A stretch of DNA of 64,000 nt from Eucalyptus grandis (GCF_016545825.1 NC_052614.1:58101864-58165863); one strand, 5' to 3'; shown: positions 47,647 to 60,300, counted from the stretch's first letter. Notes: generated by a model not told the origin, from the sequence alone. Numbers and translations are program-made.

Positions 47647-48033
47647 TTAGTTGCTTCCTTCCCTGGGCTGAGCGTCCAGGATTCGCCGCAGGAGACGCTT
47701 CAGGCGCTGGACCAGCTCCTCTGCGGAATGCCGCGGTGGAACGGGAGTCCGGCACCGCCTGCAGAGCTCGGAGTGCCGGCTCAGCGCCTCCTCCAGCCTC
47801 GCCGCCTCTCTCCCCGGTCCCGGCAACCCCGCTGCCGCCGCCGCCATCGCGTCCTTGATGGCCTCCTCGCAGAGCCCGCACGCCCACCGGCCCCCGTGCC
47901 GCTCCCTCACGCGCCGTGCGTACCCGAGCGTGCACTCCTCCTTGAACCCGCAGCAGCAGCACTCCACGACCTCGAGCAGGGCAGCGGCGGCGGGCCTCTT
48001 CACCTTGGTCTCGCTCAGCACCATCCCGATCAT
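47647..48033 (-). CDS. DUF1677 family plant protein (intronless)
   Basis: Small plant-specific protein of unknown function. The minus-strand frame gives 128 residues from ATG 48033 (MIGMVLSE) to TAA at 47647-47649. The diagnostic DUF1677 core is present: a Cys-rich VVECCCCGFKEECT segment, a spacer containing RRVRERHGGRW, then ACGLCEEAIKD. These Cys pairs suggest metal binding. A Cys-X2-Cys pair (LCRRCRTP) follows. The frame is open upstream to about 48225 without another ATG, so I chose the first ATG ahead of the core. Very GC-rich, unlike its surroundings, as is common for small intronless plant genes. Single exon, no close partner genes. Confidence 0.85.
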   Translation of the reverse strand: MIGMVLSETKVKRPAAAALLEVVECCCCGFKEECTLGYARRVRERHGGRWACGLCEEAIKDAMAAAAAGLPGPGREAARLEEALSRHSELCRRCRTPVPPRHSAEELVQRLKRLLRRILDAQPREGSN

Positions 48034-48553
48034 CTCAACTCTCGCTTCTCCGCAACACGTTCCGCAACCGCCGGTGAATGATGCTACCGCGCCAGCGTCT
48101 GCACTCGGAGAATTGAGAATTTTCGAATAAGCCCGGTCCCGGACTTGCCCAAAAAACCGGTGGGAGTTATCGTTCCTTCTCCCACTGGATTTCCGCAACT
48201 TCGGTGTCGTCGCCGCCGCCCGCAAGGAGGAGCTCGAATGGCATATGCATCTCAGAGAGCCTCGACAGGCTCTTCTTCTTCTTCTTCGTCTTCTTCCTCG
48301 AGCGAATTCGGGATCGTTCTGCGTTTTCTGTGAGAGGAGATGGCAGAGAGAGATGGAGAGGGAGAGGGAGAGGAGGTCATTTTTAATCTAATCATGTGGC
48401 TGGACGTTCGCGTGGATTCGGATCTTCCTAACCCGATACTCGTACGAAAGTACGTAGTGTCCCATATTTACAAAATTCCTTGTCATCGCCAGTAAAGAAA
48501 CTTTAGCCGCCGGCGGTCCATTTGGCCGTAAAACATTTTGGGAGAAAATACTG
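48034..48553 (-). promoter_or_regulatory. Upstream region of the DUF1677 gene
   Basis: GC-rich DNA with an AAGAAG-type repeat on the minus strand (48270-48298) and GA-rich runs (48345-48377), followed by AT-rich DNA. Probably leader and promoter. No defined element could be located. Confidence 0.4.
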
Positions 48554-48697
48554 TTTTTTTTTTTTTTTTAACCGATGACTCCACCATGGGCCCAACACCA
48601 TAACCCACACTTGCAACGCTAGTAATTGCGGATTTCGAACTTTTAACCTCGGTGATGAATGAGAGACCTTCAACCAATACGGCTATCTACGATTGGG
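48554..48697 (-). mobile_element. tRNA-derived SINE
   Basis: Read on the minus strand, it starts near 48697 and ends in an A tail (T run at 48554-48569). A box A-like TAGCCGTATTGG (within 48671-48690) and a box B-like GTTCGAAATCC (about 48630-48640) are spaced as in tRNA-type RNA polymerase III promoters. Near-identical flanks GGAGAAAATACT (48541-48552) and GGAGAAACTATT (from 48702) look like a diverged target-site duplication. Length is about 130 bp plus tail. No coding capacity. Confidence 0.7.
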
Positions 48698-48739
48698 TTC
48701 CGGAGAAACTATTGTTTATGATTGAAAAAAGTGTAAATT

Positions 48740-49330
48740 TATTGTATTGATATTAATTTAATTATAAACCTTCTGATCTGATATCAATTCAGTTTCTAAC
48801 TAATTTTGATTAGATATGTCTGATTTGAACGTTGGGGGCGACATACATGATATTGCTAATGTTGATATGAATAATTTTTAATAATATTTTAATTTTTTAT
48901 ATCAATTTTTTTTCTTTTTTTGTTTTTCTTTCTTCTTCTTATTTTGGTCGGTCCCTAACCACCAACCACAAGTGATAGCTAGCCCGGCCTTGCTTGGGCG
49001 AGGCTCGCCATCACTTGTTGCCAGTGAGGGCACCCCCTTGGCCTCCCCTGAGGCGGGTGGCAACAAGCCTTGCTTAGGCGAGGGTAGCCAAACAATCACC
49101 CATAGTCGGTCATCGGCTAAAGGAAGAAGAAAGAAAAAAAAACAACAAGAAAAAAAATATTAAAATTTATTTATGTTAACGTTGGCAGTGCCATGTAAGC
49201 TAATTGATATCCACATCAATAATATTCAACTAAAATTAGCTAGAATAATTGAATTGACACTACATCAAAACATTTTAGATTAAATTGGCACTAGAAAAGG
49301 GGTTTATGACTAAATTGATATTGATTTAAT
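48740..49330. mobile_element. Inverted-repeat element around a GC-rich GGCGAGG island
   Basis: Diverged inverted arms: TATTAATTTAATTATAAACC near 48751-48770 and the complement of GGTTTATGACTAAATTGATA at 49301-49320, with further matches such as GTTAACG/AACGTTG and TAATATTTTAA. Between them a T-rich tract, then a GC-rich island (48950-49110) with GGCGAGG and CTTGCTTGGGCGAGG motifs, then an A-rich tract. Same architecture as 18932-20261. Non-coding. Confidence 0.45.
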
Positions 49331-49479
49331 ATGTTTAGAACTTTTTTGATAATTTTCTGCTTAAATTCAAAATAATATTTTCCTATTTAAAAAATTGAAA
49401 ATCATTTTCCAAAATACGATGAGGTATTTGCGATTGGACAAAAAAACTTTGCGTTTAGGCATAAGAATCCCAACGCTTA

Positions 49480-49745
49480 TTCTTGAGCCCTTGGCAGTGG
49501 ACTCAGGGTCTAGAGGCCAGGGCTAGGTCCATTAAGATCTATAAAGACCAAGCTCGGATCCAAGAAGGCCAAGTTTGGAACCTTTGTTGGCTAGGCAAGG
49601 TTACCCTCGCCAAGGGTCAAGCTAGCAAGGCTCACCATCGACCGATGTAGCGAGGGTCAAGCCTCGCTAACCAAGGGAGAGTTACAACCTAGCCGAATTT
49701 AGTGAGGTCAACCTCGCCCAACCACTAGTGAGGTCCACCTCACAT
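49480..49745. repeat. GC-rich CTCGCC/GGCGAGG island
   Basis: Repeated phrases of CTCGCCAA, AAGCCTCGCTA, AGTGAGGTCAACCTCGCC and related forms, within AT-rich DNA. Followed by AT-rich sequence resembling the right arm of the 48740 element (phrases CAACGTTAGTAAC and TATGACTAAATTTG). Probably a truncated family member. Confidence 0.5.
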
Positions 49746-52700
49746 AGCCACAATTAAAAATATTAATAAAAAAATTGACAAATATCAAATAATTATCGAG
49801 ATCAGTGCCGATTTGTGCCATTTAGGTGGTGGGTGTCAACGTTAGTAACTTCTAGTCAAAAATTGATCGGATGGGTTCAATTGGGAAATTATCAAAAGTT
49901 TTTATGACTAAATTTGTAAAGAAAATTGAGTTTATAAGAGAATTAGTATAATTACAATAGGTTTAAATTTTTGATAATTTTCTCTGAGATAACAATTAAT
50001 TCACGAAAGTGTAAAAAGTTGATAGAATTTGGAATATCTAATATTTTATTGCAATTTTTTTTGGTCGAAAATATTTCATTGCAATGAAATATATGAAAAA
50101 TATAAGCTTTTGAGGTTTTCCCGAGATTCTTTGCCGTTACGTACAAATTTGAAATACGTCTATTCCGTATTTATCTCTTTCCCCCTTTTACACGTTGGCC
50201 AGTCCCTCTCAATACCGTTCCCCTATTTCGCAGCCCACGATATGGTGGTGAGCGGAACGGACTCGATCTTTCCACGTGTCGGTTGGAGTACATGGACGGT
50301 CGTGAGCGAGCTGTCGTTCGGGGTTCGGATCACGCGATTGTGACCTTGACAAGGCTGGATTAGAAGAAGACAATGACTGCCAGCTGTCGTGAAAAATTCC
50401 GATCTCTGATATTTTTGCCGGTGGGCCTATCTCAAAGGTTGTCCGTTCATTACCCTCTTTGATAACCTGATTTCAATTTGTTTCTTGGCGCTTTTTTGGC
50501 AAGTAGTAGCTTGCCACCCTCCACTGGCGAGGGGCCGGCCGGCCGCCCTTGCTCGGCCTCGGTGAGGAAGGCGGTTGTCACTATCGGAATATGATTGGCA
50601 ACCCTTTGTTCGTTAGTAGTAACTAGCAAGCGGTGTCTTTACCATCGAGCGGAGACGCTCACTATCGCCTAAATCTGAAAAAGGGCGAAAGGTTTCCGAT
50701 TATAACATCAACCTCCGATACTCCTAGTTAAAGGGAAAAAAAAAACAAAAGAACGGTTGCAATTCCTAAGATGTTATGAGAACATGATTTGGACAGCCGC
50801 TAACTCTTTAAGAGATATCGAAACTCGACATCGGCATGCTTTCATTCATTTCTACAAAAAATATTGATGTCCGTATCCAAACAATTTATTGATAACAGAA
50901 ATATAGTTCACGACACAAATTGCTAGCTATTTTGGCTGAAAAGATTCGATCTGCTAAAGACTCAAATCAAACAAAATTAGGATTCAAACCCCAAATTGAA
51001 TATTGTTTAATGGAACACAAACCGTTCACGACATTGCCCTTATAATAATTTATTACAGTTTGACAACCCACTCGTTTAGATCTCCTGGCAAGTCCCTAAA
51101 ATGAAAAATAAAGAGCTCATCAGGGCTCATCATCTCACAATAAAATCAATCAGGCTCGACTAGCCATAAGGCACTGTCATCAATGATGAGGAATGGAAAG
51201 ACATATCTCGAGGGATAAAGGCATCGTATTGTATGTCCTTAAGTTTATTCTCATTGTTCAATTAGGTCCTTGACACTTTTTTTCGTGCTATAGGGTCTGT
51301 GAAGTCTCACATTTATGTTGGAATCAATTTTTCCCTTGAATAGAAATAGAAATAGTAATGTGGATCGACATATCATTAATGCTGGCGAACCTGTTTCGCG
51401 ACTCGTATTTAACGGGTCCCTACTAAAATGGGTAACTCATTTAACAACAGAGCGGGTCAAATTGGGTTAATGAAAAAACAAGAATATTAAAATGGCCCCT
51501 CACATGTCCGATCTAGTGCCTGAGTGAGCTTGTCGCCTGCCTTCCGTCGCCTCAAGTTCATCCCTTTTCTTGGCCTGGATCGAGACCTCTATGGACTCGA
51601 GCCGAGACCGTAGCTCTGAGACGGGGACCCTCTTTTATACTACTGGTCCTGTCCATGAAGATGGCTTATCCTTGTGCCCTTGAGGTCTCATTTACTGATA
51701 AGTGAATCTCTCTCTCTCTCTCATTCAAACTCTTCTTTCTTGTAAATTGATCATCCCCAAGTTAAAGTTTCTTACTTTACTGAGCAGAGCCTGTTTATAT
51801 GACTGCAGAAATATGAATGTATACACGACGGTAGATTTGAGAGGATGAACTCTATCATCTTGATAGGCCACGAAGCGAAATGCCTCGGTGAGCTTGTATA
51901 TCTTGTCCATTACCAGTTCCAGTGAGGAAATGAGATGGGAAAAAGAATTGAGGTTTGTACAAGTTGAAGTGGCATTTCAAAATGACTGATGGATAGTGTA
52001 GGGCTTGTTTATTAACATTCCTGTTTTTTTTTTTTTTTTTTAAATTATTCTATTCTTTTATTTTCCGAAATAAAAAAATAGAAATCATTTTAATAACATC
52101 AATTAAATTTTTTATTCAATGAAATAGAAAAGTAGCCAAATAATAGATTTGGAACAAAAATAAGAAGTAGAAAAAAGTAATTAATTGTTCCCGAGAGCAA
52201 TTTCTAAAAATAAGTTTTTTTTTTCTTTTTTTCTTATTTCTTGTCGCCTCTCACCCCTACCATTTGCAACCCTCAATCGGCCGTTGGCTGCTACCGGTGA
52301 GCAAGAAGAAAAAAGAGGGGAAAAAAAAGAAATCTACAAACAATATTAAAAAATTAAAAGAAATAAAAAAATTTATGACACGTTCCTATTCTTTTTCTAT
52401 TTTGAGAGTATAAATTTTATATAGTGATATTTACTCTATCTAAAAGCTTGATGAAAACCTAAAAAATACTTGGATCGGTATATATACTTTTCTAGGGCTA
52501 ATTTTAAAAATAAGTATCAATTTTAGGTTGAGTAGCAATTTTGGCCTAACTTTTTTTTTTAATATCGTAAAAAATCACAAACTTTCATCCTTATCCCAAA
52601 TCTAGCCCTTACTGTTAACTCTTTGTTTGAAGTCAACCTTGCTTGAGGAAAAAATATTCTAGTCGTGAGCTTGGTGGATTTCGTTCATAGCATCTCTCGA

Positions 52701-53379
52701 AGGGTGGTGGTCTAAGCTTCAAATTATGACAAAATGGCGAAGTTTAGCTAGAAAAATTCAATTTAGAGATCTTTTTTTTACTTGCATATGAAGTGTAGGA
52801 GAAAATGAACAGCTTCACCATTATTCTTCAAGTTGTGGCTCAAGAAAGAAGATAATTAATAATGCTTTAAATCTAGCCAACAAGTGCACATGGACTTATT
52901 GCTGAGTATAATCACTGGTCCTTAGTTAAGGAGAGCCAAATTTGAGATTTAAGTGAAAGTGATTTTTTAAGACAAAGAAAAGTTGAGGCCAGAATTATCA
53001 TTTGACCAAAAGTTGGTGTTTTTTTTTTTTTTTTTTTTTTGGGATTAGGCCTACTTTTCTAGGACATTATAAGTATTTCAATTTTCAATTTTTTTAAGTT
53101 ATTTATTTTATATATCGACATCCTATTATTTTGTAATTTACATTGTTAATTTGATATAAATGTGTTTTAATAATATAGGTCGGGTCAGGTCAGGTATGGT
53201 TAATAACTTTGCATTACACGTAAATGGATCAAAACGGATTAAATTGATTAATTTGGGTATGATCATTTTTGATCCAACTCATTCGTTTGACACCCCTATA
53301 TATCATTGATGAGTGTACAAGATAGTGATGATGTGTAATTTCCTTTTTTGTTTACAGCATAAAATATCGAAAAGGTGAG
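49746..53379. other. Repeat-rich spacer
   Basis: Mostly AT-rich, without genes. It includes a GC-rich island at 50510-50650 (GGCGAGGGGCCGG, CTTGCTCGGCC), CT repeats at 51708-51722, a TIR-like start GGGCTTGTTTATTAACATTCC at about 51998 followed by a T run, and a T run of about 23 at 53019-53040. At 53160-53297 a GGTCGGGTCAGG stretch ends in TTTGACACCCCTA, which resembles the terminus of hAT elements (complement TAGGGGTGTCAAA); I could not find the partner end. Open frames here lack motifs. Confidence 0.4.
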
Positions 53380-53665
53380 GTTGCAAGGGGCGATGCATTG
53401 CAACCCATGCACCAAGGAGGGTTGTTAAGCACTTGCTTGGCCATTCGACACTAGGCTGGGTTCGTCGAGATCGTCAAGGTTGTCACTTGATTCCTGGAGA
53501 AGGTTGGGCATTGCCGCCCTCGAAAGCCATAAGTGAGGGCCGGCCTCGCTTTAGTGACTCTCCTTGGCCACAAGCAAGATTGACCCTCGCCGGATATAGG
53601 CGATGGTCACATCACTCATGGCCAACGAGGTCCTAAGACGAGGCAACCCTTGCCAGCTCTAAGGA
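53380..53665. repeat. GC-rich CTCGCC/GGCGAGG island upstream of DCL3
   Basis: The same motif family (GACCCTCGCCGG, GGCGATGG, AAGACGAGGC). It ends in A-rich DNA at 53700. It lies about 700 bases upstream of the DCL3 start. The 53433-53636 open frame within it is repeat-driven. Confidence 0.45.
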
Positions 53666-54360
53666 CTTGACTCTTCTTCTACTAACTTTATCTAATTTGA
53701 CTAACAAAAAAAAAATATCAATGTGATTTTTTAATATTTTATCTCATAGATTAACTAACATATCACAACAACGTGATTTTGACCCGAATCCTAATTTTTA
53801 TGGGAAATCTTTTAATTTTCTTAATTTTTAATTTAATTTAACTAAATTTTAGGTTAAAATTGCCTTTAGCCCCTCGTTTGAAATTGCCACGACTGTTTCA
53901 AACCCTCGTTTCAAACAAGATCAACTCCACTTCCTCGTACGAGAAAATAGTGCTCACCGTCCCTTTTTATTTCGAATTTTCCGAAAAAAAAATCTTAATT
54001 TTATTTTTTCTTTTAAACAACTTAAAATACAGTCAACTTCTCCAACTTTTAGAGAACTTCCGGCGCGGCGCCTTCATCATCCTCCCTTTCCGGCGCTCTC
54101 CAGTGGAAGTGTACCGCAGAGCATCTCGAATTCGCCGGTTTCCGTCTCTCCATTCCCCGCCGCATTGTTCTCTGCAGTAAGTCCACCGTCCCTCTTCACG
54201 CCATCGCCACCGTCGGTCGTACAAGGCTGCCTCTCACGCTCGCCGCGTTTGCTTCTCTCTCTCCCCCGCCAGGGACGTGATCGCGCCGCAGCAGAACGGG
54301 GAGAAAGGCGGGTCACGCATTCTGTTATTCTTCTTCGTTTTTTTACTTTGCTAGTTCAGT
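53666..54360 (+). promoter_or_regulatory. DCL3 promoter region and 5' leader
   Basis: AT-rich to about 54050, then a pyrimidine-rich, GC-rich leader. Within the leader, TCTGCA|GTAAGT near 54178 is a good splice donor and TTGCTAG near 54353 a possible acceptor just ahead of the ATG, so a short leader intron is likely. No TATA box assigned. The open frames at 53860-54316 overlap on both strands and are not called as genes. Confidence 0.45.
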
Positions 54361-57300
54361 ATGGATACGGCAGAGCGGGGCAGGCACGGCCTCAAGCGCA
54401 GCTTCGACGACATGAACTCGTCGAGAACGGAGACGGGTCCCGAGGGGACTGACGACTTGGTTCAAGGCCAGAGCTTCCAGCCCAGAAGGTTTAATTCCGC
54501 ACGACCCTCGATCTCTGTCGTTCTGAACCCGGCTAAAGATTCCGAATTTTGATTCGATTGTGATCATCGCGTAATGGGTATGCGATCATAGTGTGTAGTG
54601 TATTCGTTTGAGTCACCTTTTTGAGTTGTGTCCCCGTGTGTGTGTTTGTGGGTTGGACATGCAGTTATCAAGTGAAGGTTTATGAGGTTGCCATGAGGAG
54701 AAACACGATTGCAGTGCTGGGAACCGGTTCCGGAAAGACAATTATATCTGTGATGCTTATTAAGGACATAGCCCAATCTATGAAGTCGAGCGGAGAGAAA
54801 AAGTTGATGGTTTTCTTGGCTCCGACGGTCCATCTCGTTAATCAGGCATGTGACGTGTAACCGTTGTCCGCGTTCGTTGCGAATGAATTTGAATTTTCAT
54901 CGAAGGAAATGTCCGAATTATGTATGATGCTGAAAAGGCAGTTGTGTTTCCTTTAAATATTGTTGCTATTCCTAAGGAGTGATCCTATTATTCTGTTTGG
55001 TCATCGCTCATCTTACAGCAATATAAGTTTATAAGCAATCACACTGGTCTGCAAGTGGGGGAATATTGTGGAGCCAAAGGCATTGATGAATGGAATGTGA
55101 AAATCTGGGAGAAGGAAATCAGCGAGCACGATGTGAGTTTGCCTCTAGCTGCTAGCATATGAATATTTTTTGTGTTGGAATTGTTCAATATTTTGCTTTT
55201 GCAGTGCTTGTCACTCTTTTTCTCATGTTATCTAATTACGTCTACTTGTGAGTTTCCCTTGTTCTTGTGGATCCCTTTAGCAGTTGTATGGGTCAGCCAA
55301 TATCTGAATGTCTCCTTTTCTGAATTCTGTACAATTATTATACATTGTTGTTTATCATTTTCTTTTTGCGCTTGGGCTTGTATTCAAAAGTGGATATTTG
55401 GCATAATGCAAATGTTACTGCTACAGTTTTTATTTGGGATTCTGGTAATCTTATTTGCATTGCTTTTATAGTACTTAATCAGTTTAGGAGAGCTGATATA
55501 CCTCTGCTTACTCAATGTTATCTGTGCATTCTTGAGGGTTCGAATATGTCATTGCATATTTCTTTTTCCTTTGAATCAGATCATTTGAGCCTTTTCAACT
55601 GATTGGATCAGTTACAATGCATATTTTTTGATCAAACAGGTGCTGGTCATGACCCCACAGATTTTATTGGATGCTTTGAGAAAAGCATTCCTCAATTTGG
55701 ACATGGTGAGCCTGATGATAATTGATGAATGCCATCATTCCACAAAAAACCATCCTTATACAAAAATAATGAAGGTCAGTGCCCATCCTCATGCCAATTT
55801 CATGCCTGAATCTTCCTCTGTAATTATTACTCATAAAGGGTACTTACTTGTTTTATTGAAGGAGTTTTATCACAAAAGCAGTAAGAAGCCAAAGATTTTT
55901 GGAATGACAGCTTCGCCTGTATCTCGTAAAGGTAAGAAATGTCTAAGCCAACCTTCTGTGTCCTTCCTAGAGATAAAGGCTGTGGTGATCCAACTTTCTT
56001 TTGTACTTGGATTTTGTCCATTACGTGTTGTGAGCCTACAGAATGGTGTTTTATGCCTTTGTGCTCTTGTTTTGGAATGTCGATGCACAGATACAGCTAT
56101 AAAAGGGGAAATAAAATCCTTTCAAGACAATTCTTTTGTTGGATCTTGGGAAAGAGGTACCATGTAGCCTTACTTATTCAGGAATTACATGTCCAGACCT
56201 TCATCAGGAAATTTAAAGGGGAAGCATATAGATGGGGTTAAAATTTTTCAAGGAATACAGGATCCACTCACGTTAAAAGCCAAGCTTACTTGTCTCCATG
56301 GTTGCCCCATATTGAACATGAAGAAACTGTTTTCTGAGCCACCTGCCTCCGTCCTTTAGTAATATTTAGTGCTGTCAACAGTTCTAGATCTAACCATGAT
56401 CCACTTTTGATGAAAGCTGAACAAATTTTCTTTTGGAACAATTAGACTGAAGACTGTTGTGACCATGAAGCTGTCCAGTACCTAGACGACTTAATGGCAC
56501 AGTTCTTGTAGCAGCAACGAGAGAGAAAAGATGCTGGAGAAGCCTAATTTGATATTTATTTCCTTCATGATTGATCGCGAATTTATTTCTCCTAATGCTT
56601 TGCACTACCGGTTCGAGAATGCAGCGAATTATAACTTTGTATTAGTTCTTCTTCCTACCATTGGTAACGTACCAAAAAAACGCGGTCTAGTTAAATTACT
56701 GAACCTGAGATTCCATCACAAAATGGCAATGATGAGAAGATCTCTGAGATATAATTACTGGAAATTACTGTAATGCCATCAAAGTTCAATATAACTCATT
56801 TTGCTTTAGCTGCTATCTAATGTGCTTTTCTACAAGCACCTATTCTTATGATTTGTTAGAAAGGAAAAGAAGGCCTATTTGGTCTTTGAAACTTCTATCT
56901 GTTCCTGGAATAAACCTGTCAATTTAGTTTGCGTCAACTGTTTAATGCTGGTTTACAAGTATATGAATTGTGAACGTCTTTGATCTATTTAACATGAGGA
57001 TAAACCTAGTTAACCAGCTTTGATGAATTGAAAAGTGTCTAGTCACATCTGGTAGGGAAGTAACTTTGGTATCCTCATGAGCTGCCAATACTCCAAGTTT
57101 GATCCTAAGTTCAGTCAAACATCATTGACAAAGGAATGGATACTATTGAGCCTTGTATAACAGTCTAACAAAAGGAATTCATATGATTTGTAAATGACAT
57201 CTAATTATATGTACAAAACTTGAAGTACTGCTTCATATCAAGTATGCTTACACACCACAAATGCCTTTTTCATATGTTTGTCCTTCTATGTGATGGTTGA

Positions 57301-60300
57301 ATCGACTTGCCACTGATTTGGAAATATCATGATTTTAGGGGTTTCCTCCACCGTGCATTGTGACGGACAAATATCAGAGCTCGAGAGCATTTTGGATTCC
57401 CAGGTAGCAAAAGACTTTCCTATTTTCCTGTTTCATTGATTACACTATCATGAACTTGTAGCATACTCACATGGAAATATATTTACATGGACAGATATAC
57501 ACTGTTGAGGACCGGATGGAGATAGAAGTCTATGTTCCATCTGCCAAAGAAATATGTTGGTTCTTTGACCAACCGCAGTTTTCAAATGCATCTTTGAAGG
57601 AAAATATGGAAGCTTCATGGTCCAAGGTATTCTTAATTAAATGCACATGTTTATTCACCTCGTGATACTTGAAGATTCCATATGTCTGGCTTTTACATAT
57701 GTTGGCTGAAACTATTTTAAAAAGATTCATTATGCATGGGCAGTTTGATGCTTCCTTGTTAAAGTTGCAAGGCTCCTTTGAAAGTCATTTCAAAGACATG
57801 GACGAAAGGTTTAAGATGATGCGGAAGCGTTTGTCCAATGACCACTCAAAGATTATGTATTGCCTTGATGATCTCGGTCTCATTTGTGCTTATGAGGTAT
57901 GCCATAGTAACATTTAATGCTTGAGCCTTAAATTTGGCAGACAAATTACTGTCTCTGTTTTTTTTCACATTACTTACATAGCCTAAAGCTGCTCTAATAG
58001 TCAGGGTAGGACTTTTGAATGGTGCGGATTGTCTATACAACTTGACTTGACCGAACTACCACGACAAAGAGATTCTACCTGTTCCACTTCATTATCTGAT
58101 AGTTAGGTTCATATACCAAATAACTTCGAGAAGTTTGTCGTTGGAGAAACTTCAACTTCAGAAACAGTGACTCCCCCTTTGGTTCTAGACATTGATTTTC
58201 TGTTATGATGGTTCCAGCCCCACCAATCAGACCTACTCTATGGCTCACTGATCAGATCTACTATATGGCTGGGCCAATCAGGAGTCACGCTCATAAGTTA
58301 AGCACAAGCTATTGGGATAGATTAGTCTGAGTGTGTTTCTGAACTTGATGTGCAGGTGTGGCCAAGCAGGTATATTGCTAGAGTTAGGCCGAGAAAATCC
58401 TTTAGTGTTGCTGTCAGTGGACACCAGTTGCTGGATTGATTTTGGGTTCTGTTTTGTCGTGACTTCTCACATTTTCTTTTATTTGGCAGGCTGTTCAAGT
58501 CTGTTTAGAGAATGCTTCGAACGCCAAAGAGGAATGTGATATTTATAGAGAGAGTTCCTTGCAGTGTAGATATTATCTTGAGGAAGTGTCACAGTTAATT
58601 GGGGACTCCTTGTCACTTGGTATGATATTGTCCTTTTGGCCCTGTCTCATTTACATCAGTTGCAATATTTTTTTGTGAGAGGGAGTTTAGTGCTGCACTG
58701 TATTATCTGTCCAAATGACATCTTGGGAATTGCAATCAACAAATGTTGAACTTGAAGTAACTATGCAAAATAAAGGTCTTGGAACTTGCTGATGATAAAT
58801 AAGAAAGATGATGACCTTACCTTACTTTTAGTATCATCATTGTGCAGTAAGCAGCATTGCTCTGCTTCATGTATGAGAAATGCCATAGATCTGATTTGCA
58901 TTTCAGGTGATGAGTTTACTGTGGAAGGTGGGGCAAACTGTCAAAGAGCATTGGAGATGGGCTACGTAACTCCAAAGCTATACGAGCTCCTTCAGATTTT
59001 CCTGTCATTTGGGTGATAAGAGCTACTTCATTTGTCAATTTTGCTCATTTCATATTGAGTTCTGAGGCAATCATTTGTTCATTTGGTTTGCAGAGGTGCA
59101 GGGCTGGTACTTTGCCTCATCTTTGTTGACAGAATTGTTGCAGCAAAAGTGATAGAGAGATTTGTAAAGAAGAGAGTCTCTGTCCTATCTCATTTCATGG
59201 TGGCGTACATAACTGGAAACAATTCTTCGGTTGATGCCCTGGCACCAAAAGTGCAGAAGGAAACCCTGGAATCATTTCGCTCCGGCAAGGTATCTATTAA
59301 TTTGAAGTGAGACAAGTCATGGTAAGTTAGGTACCTAAGACTCCTAGTGATTAAGTCAATTAAAAAAAATAAAAATCTATATAGGTGAATCTGCTCTTTG
59401 CAACTGATGTGGTCGAGGAAGGGATTCATGTGCCGAGCTGTTCGTATGTTATACGCTTTGACCTTCCAAAGACGGTCCGCAGTTATGTCCAGTCTCGCGG
59501 ACGGGCACGGCAGGATAACTCCCAGTATCTTATCATGCTTGAGAGGTAAACTCTTGTCCTTGGTAATTCTTCACAAAATCTAAGTACTCTGGATGAATAA
59601 GTAGGATCCTGGTGGCAATTTTTACCTACCTTGGTATGTGTTTCCCTTCATCCTTTTTTTAGGGGAAACATAAAGCAAAGGGATCAACTATTTGACTTCA
59701 TTCGGAGTGAACGATCCATGACCAACACAGCCATAAACAGAGATCCGTTTGAGAGCAACTTGAAAGTTTGCACATTCGAGGAAACGGATGCATATTTGTT
59801 GATATAACTGGAGCTTTAGTCACTGCGGATTCAAGCGTTAGTCTCATTCATCGATATTGTGAGAAACTTCCTCATGACAAGTAAGAAAATCGATTTATTC
59901 AACCGGTCATAGGCATACTTATATGAGTAGCAAACGTTCTTTTTTTGTACAGTGTTATAGGTAAGTTAAGTGATTTACATGACGAAGCTCTGGTGTAATG
60001 CAGGTACTCCACTCCAAAGCCAGAATTTCAATTTTCAGATTCAGGTGGATCTTGTGAATGCACTTTGACGTTGCCTCCTAATGCAGCCTTTCGGACATTA
60101 GTAGGTCCCTTGAGCAGGAATTGTCATTTAGCCAAGCAACGGGTATGCTTGGAAGCTTGTGAGAAGCTGCATCGTATGGGTGCTTTAGACGATCGTCTTC
60201 TTCCCAGCATTGAGGAGACCTCAGAAAAGGCCGCTACTTCTAAAGGCAAAGAATCATTTGCAGGCGTAAGTGCAGTTGTGGGTGTAGGTACTGTTAACAG

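Noticed and set aside
47072..47650. 192-codon plus-strand frame
   Set aside because: No recognisable domain, no start context; it overlaps the 3' end of the DUF1677 gene and contains a T-run-encoded Phe stretch.
51390..53297. A single hAT element spanning the whole 51.4-53.3 kb region
   Set aside because: Only the right end (TTTGACACCCCTA) is convincing; the left side does not carry a matching inverted terminus.
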